In this document: positions 6,304 through 6,964 of the stretch, in pieces
Layout of the letters: each line of letters starts with the position of its first letter
How positions within the stretch are numbered: position 1 is the stretch's first letter
Origin: Myxococcales bacterium
GTDB lineage: Bacteria; Myxococcota_A; UBA9160; SMWR01
Length of the DNA: 6,964 nucleotides
NCBI GenBank assembly: GCA_022571825.1
Contig: JACZXC010000152.1
Location: 1-6,964 of the forward strand
Direction: 5' to 3'
Program-made: the position numbers and the translations under genes
Notes under the pieces: generated by a model
The model's input: the letters and a program-made list of their open reading frames with translations, nothing else
What the model was told of the DNA's origin: nothing
Database searches by the model: none

Positions 6304-6964
6304 ATGCCCGATGGACTTCCGGAGCATCCGCCCGCGCGCGAAGAGACCAAGACCGCGCTCACGGCGATCTACAACTGGAACTACGAGCCCGAGATCGATT
6401 CGCTGCGCACCCTCTACGCCAATGCCCTGGATCGCCAGTGGATCGCTCTGCGCGATCTGGACTGGGAGCGCGGGGTCGACCGGGACGCTTTCTCGCGCTC
6501 CTTCTCTCTGGCGGGCTTTCCGATGCAGAAGACCCGCTTCTGGCAGAGTCTGGATTCGGACCTCCAGTGGGAGATTTCGCGCCGCAGCGCCTCCTTCATG
6601 CTTTCGAATTTCCTGCACGGCGAGCAGGGCGCGCTGATGGTGGCGGGGCAGCTCGTGAATGCGGTGCCGCACATGGATGCCAAGTTCTACGCGGCGACCC
6701 AGACGCTCGACGAAGCCCGCCATGTGGAGGTGTTCGCCGCCTACATCCGACAGCTCGACGAGGTGCAACCGATCACCCCCGCGCTCAAGCGGCTGCTCGA
6801 CTGCACCCTCAACGCGGAGAGCTGGCTGCAAAAACTGGTGGGTATGCAGGTGGTGGTCGAGGGCCTCGCCCTCTACGTCTTTCGCGACATGCGCAACGCG
6901 ACCGAAGAGAAGCTACTCGCGCAGCTGCTCACGCTCGTGTCACGAGACGAAGCCCGCCATACGG
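6304..6964 (+). CDS. Ferritin-like di-iron protein, AurF/R2-like (3' partial)
   Basis: The first 220 residues are present; the gene runs off the right edge in frame, without a stop. It is a soluble helical protein with no signal peptide. Two identical metal-binding patterns are visible: E107 followed by D136-E137-A-R-H140, and E186 followed by D215-E216-A-R-H219. Each is E-x28-DE-x2-H, giving the four Glu and two His of a carboxylate-bridged di-iron site as in ferritin-like oxidases. E-x28-37-DE-x2-H is the signature described for the AurF/CmlI N-oxygenases, but the extra His that AurF carries four residues before its last Glu is replaced here by V212. The N-terminal part has IYNWNYEPEIDSLRTLYANA and LDRQWIALRDLDWERGVD, the kind of segment seen in ribonucleotide-reductase-R2-like and other ferritin-like oxidases. 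Likely an O2-activating oxidase/oxygenase of unknown substrate. AGGAG 6 nt before ATG supports the start. It is transcribed away from the ligase-family gene and is probably not part of polysaccharide synthesis. Confidence 0.9.
   Translation, partial: MPDGLPEHPPAREETKTALTAIYNWNYEPEIDSLRTLYANALDRQWIALRDLDWERGVDRDAFSRSFSLAGFPMQKTRFWQSLDSDLQWEISRRSASFMLSNFLHGEQGALMVAGQLVNAVPHMDAKFYAATQTLDEARHVEVFAAYIRQLDEVQPITPALKRLLDCTLNAESWLQKLVGMQVVVEGLALYVFRDMRNATEEKLLAQLLTLVSRDEARHT

Noticed and set aside
6014..6637. Open frame of 207 codons spanning the divergent gap
   Set aside because: It crosses the start of the ligase-family gene and runs out of frame through the di-iron gene, whose frame has the conserved iron ligands; no domain is recognisable.

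Overview
The window is GC-rich and almost fully coding. It reads as part of a surface or extracellular polysaccharide locus of a Gram-negative bacterium: there is a tyrosine-kinase-type chain-length regulator, an outer-membrane beta-barrel protein and an O-antigen ligase/polymerase-type membrane protein. High GC with these gene types would fit a myxobacterial or deltaproteobacterial lineage, Binatota, or an acidobacterium, but nothing in the sequence fixes the taxon.

Layout. Four genes on the + strand follow each other closely and look like one operon: (1) the 3' part of a Wzc-like polysaccharide co-polymerase/BY-kinase (2-1936, open at the left edge); (2) a one-helix membrane-anchored helical protein of the kind often found beside such kinases (1958-2647); (3) an outer-membrane beta-barrel protein whose start overlaps the previous stop by ATGA (2644-3516); (4) a secreted two-module protein with a Gly-Tyr repeat and a Gly/Ser-rich tail (3527-4729). 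Only 7 bp separate this run from the end of a minus-strand gene for a polytopic O-antigen ligase/polymerase-family protein (4737-6167). After a 136-bp divergent gap, a + strand gene for a ferritin-like di-iron protein begins at 6304 and runs off the right edge.

How they fit together. The kinase controls polymerisation and export of a polysaccharide. The ligase-family protein on the other strand would polymerise the repeat units or attach the finished chain. The beta-barrel and the Gly-Tyr protein carry export signals and would act in or outside the periplasm, possibly in displaying or holding the polymer; that role is inferred from position only. The di-iron protein looks unrelated to the polysaccharide genes and probably opens a different functional block.

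No RNA gene, insertion sequence, CRISPR array or clear terminator was seen. The less ordinary items are the secreted Gly-Tyr protein, the operon-linked beta-barrel, and the di-iron protein with two identically spaced E-x28-DE-x2-H motifs.
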